Shown here piece after piece: positions 6,230 through 8,162 of a DNA stretch of 8,162 nt. Where the stretch lies: positions 1 to 8,162 of the forward strand of contig CAMYNO010000007.1 of NCBI GenBank assembly GCA_947259815.1, read 5' to 3'. The position numbers were made by a program, and so were the translations under genes. The notes under the pieces were generated by a model. That model saw nothing but the letters and a program-made list of their open reading frames with translations, was not told where the DNA came from and did no database searches. The stretch is from an uncultured Parvularculaceae bacterium (GTDB taxonomy: Bacteria; Pseudomonadota; Alphaproteobacteria; Caulobacterales; Parvularculaceae). Numbering within the stretch: position 1 is the first letter of the stretch; the number at the start of each line of letters is the position of its first letter.

Positions 6230-6252
6230 ACGCCCGCGTCGGCGCCTATATC
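6224..6252 (+). promoter_or_regulatory. Weak promoter candidate of yccF
   Basis: CTGAAA (6224-6229) and TATATC (6247-6252) are separated by 17 bp, each matching four of six consensus positions. Weak hexamers preceded by a phased direct repeat would suit an activator-dependent promoter. This is inference; yccF may instead be read from the promoter of the preceding gene. Confidence 0.25.
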
Positions 6253-6262
6253 TGAACAGGCA

Positions 6263-6268
6263 AGGAGG
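6263..6268 (+). promoter_or_regulatory. Ribosome-binding site of yccF
   Basis: A perfect AGGAGG lies 5 nt before the ATG at 6274, fixing the start and suggesting efficient translation. Confidence 0.8.
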
Positions 6269-6273
6269 CGCAT

Positions 6274-6744
6274 ATGTATCCCGATCATCCGCTCGCCGAC
6301 GAACGCGGGCTGAGCCCGATAGCATTGGTGCTGAATATTCTCTGGCTGGTGCTGGGCGGCGCCGTGGCGGCGATTGGCTGGTTTATCGCCGCGCTCCTCA
6401 TGGTCGTCACCATTATCGGCATTCCCTGGGCGCGCGCCGCCTTTGACAATGGCGTTTATTCGCTCTGGCCGTTCGGCGCCAAGCCCATGGCGCGCGATCG
6501 CCTTTATGGCGAGGACATCGGCACCGGGCCGCTCGGCTTTCTCGGCAATATCATCTGGTTCATTCTCGCAGGATGGTGGCTCGCCCTTGGCCATGTGGTC
6601 ACGGCGATAGGTCTGGCCATTACGATCATCGGCCTTCCCTTCGCATGGGCGCATCTGAAACTTGCGGGTTTTGCCCTCTGGCCCATCGGGCGCACCATCG
6701 TCGCCAGCAATGTTCGCTCCGGCTACTACCGCCGCGCTTACTGA
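6274..6744 (+). CDS. yccF: YccF-family inner-membrane protein
   Basis: This 156-residue protein has two copies of the YccF domain (Pfam YccF, formerly DUF307), a short hydrophobic unit found in bacterial inner-membrane proteins of unknown function. Copy one runs from NILWLVLGG (21-29) to VTIIGIPWARAAFDN (45-59) and SLWPFG (63-68). Copy two runs from NIIWFILAG (92-100) to ITIIGLPFAWAHLKL (116-130) and ALWPIG (134-139). The paired TIIGIPW/TIIGLPF and LWPFG/LWPIG elements are the family signature. Four transmembrane segments are expected, two per copy, with a charged linker (69-85) and a basic tail ending SGYYRRAY. The length matches the roughly 150-residue E. coli YccF. Start choice is secure. 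It follows the small DoxX-like membrane gene by 90 bp on the same strand; whether the two work together is unknown. The symbol is by family resemblance. Confidence 0.9.
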   Translation: MYPDHPLADERGLSPIALVLNILWLVLGGAVAAIGWFIAALLMVVTIIGIPWARAAFDNGVYSLWPFGAKPMARDRLYGEDIGTGPLGFLGNIIWFILAGWWLALGHVVTAIGLAITIIGLPFAWAHLKLAGFALWPIGRTIVASNVRSGYYRRAY

Positions 6745-6926
6745 GAGCGACGGGTTTAAGCGGAAAACCGTGAATTGTGGGGCGCCATTTCCCGGCGCCT
6801 TCAATGTTGCGCGCAAATCCATGACCGCATGGTAGGACCGCCGGACCGGCCGTCGATAAGTTTCCCGTTTTGTAACGCGCCGCGCACCATATCTGGCGCA
6901 GGTTCATCTGATTTACGTGAAGACGC
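6745..6926. other. Convergent intergenic region between yccF and the M20 peptidase
   Basis: These 182 bp separate two gene ends and hold no gene that I can support. Two inverted repeats lie near the yccF stop. One is an imperfect hairpin at 6750-6771 (ACGG-G-TTT paired with AAA-CCGT). A second is GGCGCC at 6781-6786 and 6794-6799 around a 7-nt loop. Farther on, GCCGG-A-CCGGC at 6840-6850 is a DNA palindrome with no room for an RNA loop. Confidence 0.5.
6750..6799 (+). terminator. Possible terminator hairpins after yccF
   Basis: Two adjacent hairpins begin 6 nt after the yccF stop, with stems of 7 bp (one bulge) and 6 bp of GGCGCC. Neither is followed by a convincing T-run, so intrinsic termination is weakly supported; they may only stabilise the 3' end. 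Confidence 0.3.
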
Positions 6927-8162
6927 TCAGGGCATGGTCAGCACCGCCGCATACGCCTCGATCCCGTAAAAGAGATTACCGAGGCGGATATTCTCATCGG
7001 CCGCATGCTGATTATTATCGAAATTGGCGATGGGCAGAATGATAATCGGCGCGTCGGATATGTCTTCGAAGATATATAAGGGCAGCGTGCCGCCAAGGCT
7101 CGGATTGAGGATCAGATCGCTGCCGGCGGCGAAACGCAGGGCGCCGACAAGATCGGCGGCGACCGGCGCATCCATGGGCGTTCGCACCGCGCGATAACCG
7201 CCTTCCCGTGTCACCTTGGCGATTAGCGGATGGGCGAGACGGGTTTCAGCATCCGGGTCTTCGCGCAGGATTTTATAGCCCTGTCCCGCAATATGCGCCT
7301 CGACCAGTTCCTGCATATGCTGCGGGTCATTACCTTTGACGAGACGAATACCGATGGAGGCGGCCGCCGTCGGCGGAATGATATTGCGCGCATTATCGCC
7401 AACCTCGGCGCTTTTCAGACCTTTCAGGTTGAGCGCCGGCAACAGGATGCGCTCGGCGAGCGGCGCATTGTCGGCCTCGGTCTGCGCCAGCCCGAATTCC
7501 CGACGCAGCGCATCATCGACATCCGGCATTTGCGCAATCGCGGCGTAATCGCCGACGGAAAGTTTTTCGCCCGACTGGTAAAACCCGTCGATCAGGACTT
7601 CCCCCGCCTCGTTCTTCATCGAAGCCAGGAGTTGCGACAGGCGCCAGCCGGGACCGGGTGCCCAATTCCCGTAATGGCCGGAATGAAGCCCACGATTGGG
7701 ACCGTAGACAGTCACATCCAGCCCCGTGACGCCGCGCGCGCCGAAGACAAGTTGCGGGCGTCCCGACTGATGCGTCGGCCCGTCACAGAACAGCCAGAGG
7801 TCGACATCGCGAAATTTGCGTTTGTGTTTTAAAAGATAATCGTCGAGATGCGCCGAACCGCGCTCTTCCTCACCGTCAAAGACAAGGACGATGTTCGAGG
7901 TCTGATCGATGCTCGCCGCTTCCAGCGCATCGAGAGCGGCAAGCAGCGCCGCAATCGGCGCCTTGTCGTCAGATGCGGAACGCGCATAAAGCCGCCACTC
8001 CGGGCCGATAGCCGCGCCGTCGGGCGGCAACGCCATCGGGCGCCCGCCGTCAGTAATCGCGCGGGTATAAAGCCGCGGCGTAAAAGGCGGGTTGGTCCAG
8101 TTCGCAATCTCCGTCGGCTGACCGTCATAATGAACATAAATCGCAATGGTGCGTTTGGCGCC
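6927..8162 (-). CDS. M20-family metallopeptidase, N-terminus missing
   Basis: This is a dinuclear zinc exopeptidase or amidohydrolase of the M20/M28 superfamily, closest in pattern to dipeptidase and carnosinase-type members. The visible part is 411 residues and is open to the right edge, so the start codon and probably some 50-80 residues lie outside; the internal ATG at 8036 is not the start. Numbered from the fragment's first codon, the catalytic set is complete. VHYDGQP gives His11 and Asp13. ARSASDDK gives the bridging Asp65/66. DGEEERGS gives catalytic Glu99 and ligand Glu100. FCDGPT gives Asp127, and QHAADENIRL gives the C-terminal His386. GLHSGHYG (159-165) opens the lid/dimerisation domain. 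No signal peptide can be judged because the N-terminus is absent. The substrate is unknown; many relatives cleave dipeptides or N-acyl amino acids. Its neighbour yccF converges on it, so regulation is independent and its promoter is beyond the window. Confidence 0.94.
   Translation of the reverse strand, partial: GAKRTIAIYVHYDGQPTEIANWTNPPFTPRLYTRAITDGGRPMALPPDGAAIGPEWRLYARSASDDKAPIAALLAALDALEAASIDQTSNIVLVFDGEEERGSAHLDDYLLKHKRKFRDVDLWLFCDGPTHQSGRPQLVFGARGVTGLDVTVYGPNRGLHSGHYGNWAPGPGWRLSQLLASMKNEAGEVLIDGFYQSGEKLSVGDYAAIAQMPDVDDALRREFGLAQTEADNAPLAERILLPALNLKGLKSAEVGDNARNIIPPTAAASIGIRLVKGNDPQHMQELVEAHIAGQGYKILREDPDAETRLAHPLIAKVTREGGYRAVRTPMDAPVAADLVGALRFAAGSDLILNPSLGGTLPLYIFEDISDAPIIILPIANFDNNQHAADENIRLGNLFYGIEAYAAVLTMP

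Noticed and set aside
6781..6799. GGCGCC inverted repeat as a special palindromic element
   Set aside because: GGCGCC is very frequent across the whole window in coding sequence, reflecting GC-rich Gly-Ala codons, so the pair here is only a weak hairpin.
5635..6822. Open frame on the minus strand continuing about 396 codons upstream of the DUF1287 start
   Set aside because: It is antisense to the DoxX-like gene and yccF, both well supported. Its translation is rich in Asp, Arg, Gln and Ala with no domain pattern, and the signal peptide at 5634 marks the true start. It is a by-product of GC-rich codon use.
7230..7832. 200-codon plus-strand open frame within the M20 peptidase gene
   Set aside because: It lies wholly antisense to a gene with a complete catalytic residue set and has no recognisable motif or start signal.
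1..8162. Mobile elements, CRISPR arrays, tRNA or rRNA genes, riboswitches
   Set aside because: I looked on both strands and saw no transposase or integrase motifs, no regularly spaced repeats, no cloverleaf or rRNA signatures, and no gap long enough for a typical riboswitch with a recognisable core.

Overview
The window reads as an ordinary chromosomal stretch of an alphaproteobacterium. It is GC-rich, with short intergenic gaps. The left end carries the start of coxB (ctaC), divergent from tldD, an arrangement familiar from many alphaproteobacteria. The order or genus cannot be named from the sequence alone. I see no insertion sequences, phage genes, CRISPR arrays, tRNA or rRNA genes, or integration scars.

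Layout, left to right. (1) Positions 1-214, minus strand: N-terminus of cytochrome c oxidase subunit II, running off the left edge. (2) 410-1828, plus: TldD metalloprotease subunit, complete with HExxxH and the C-terminal Cys. (3) 1838-2983, minus: ATP-grasp enzyme of the sugar-transfer-associated type, convergent with tldD. (4) 3084-3962, plus: glutamyl-Q tRNA(Asp) synthetase, apparently near-leaderless and with an eroded zinc site. (5) 3951-4943, minus: aldo/keto reductase, overlapping the gluQ end by 12 bp. (6) 5029-5634, minus: exported DUF1287 (YijF-like) protein. (7) 5761-6183, plus: small four-helix membrane protein, possibly DoxX-like. (8) 6274-6744, plus: YccF-family membrane protein. 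(9) 6927-8162, minus: M20-family metallopeptidase, cut by the right edge before its N-terminus.

The genes alternate in strand, and most look like single-gene transcription units. The only plausible two-gene operon is the DoxX-like gene followed by yccF, and even there a promoter-like sequence with a tandem direct repeat lies between them. The genes belong to unrelated housekeeping roles: respiration, peptide processing, tRNA modification, carbonyl reduction, cell envelope and peptide degradation. I find no evidence of a new multi-gene system. The most useful second looks are the zinc-site loss in GluQ, a 21-bp-spaced direct repeat upstream of yccF, a palindrome inside the predicted promoter spacer of the aldo/keto reductase, and an isolated ATP-grasp gene of unknown substrate.
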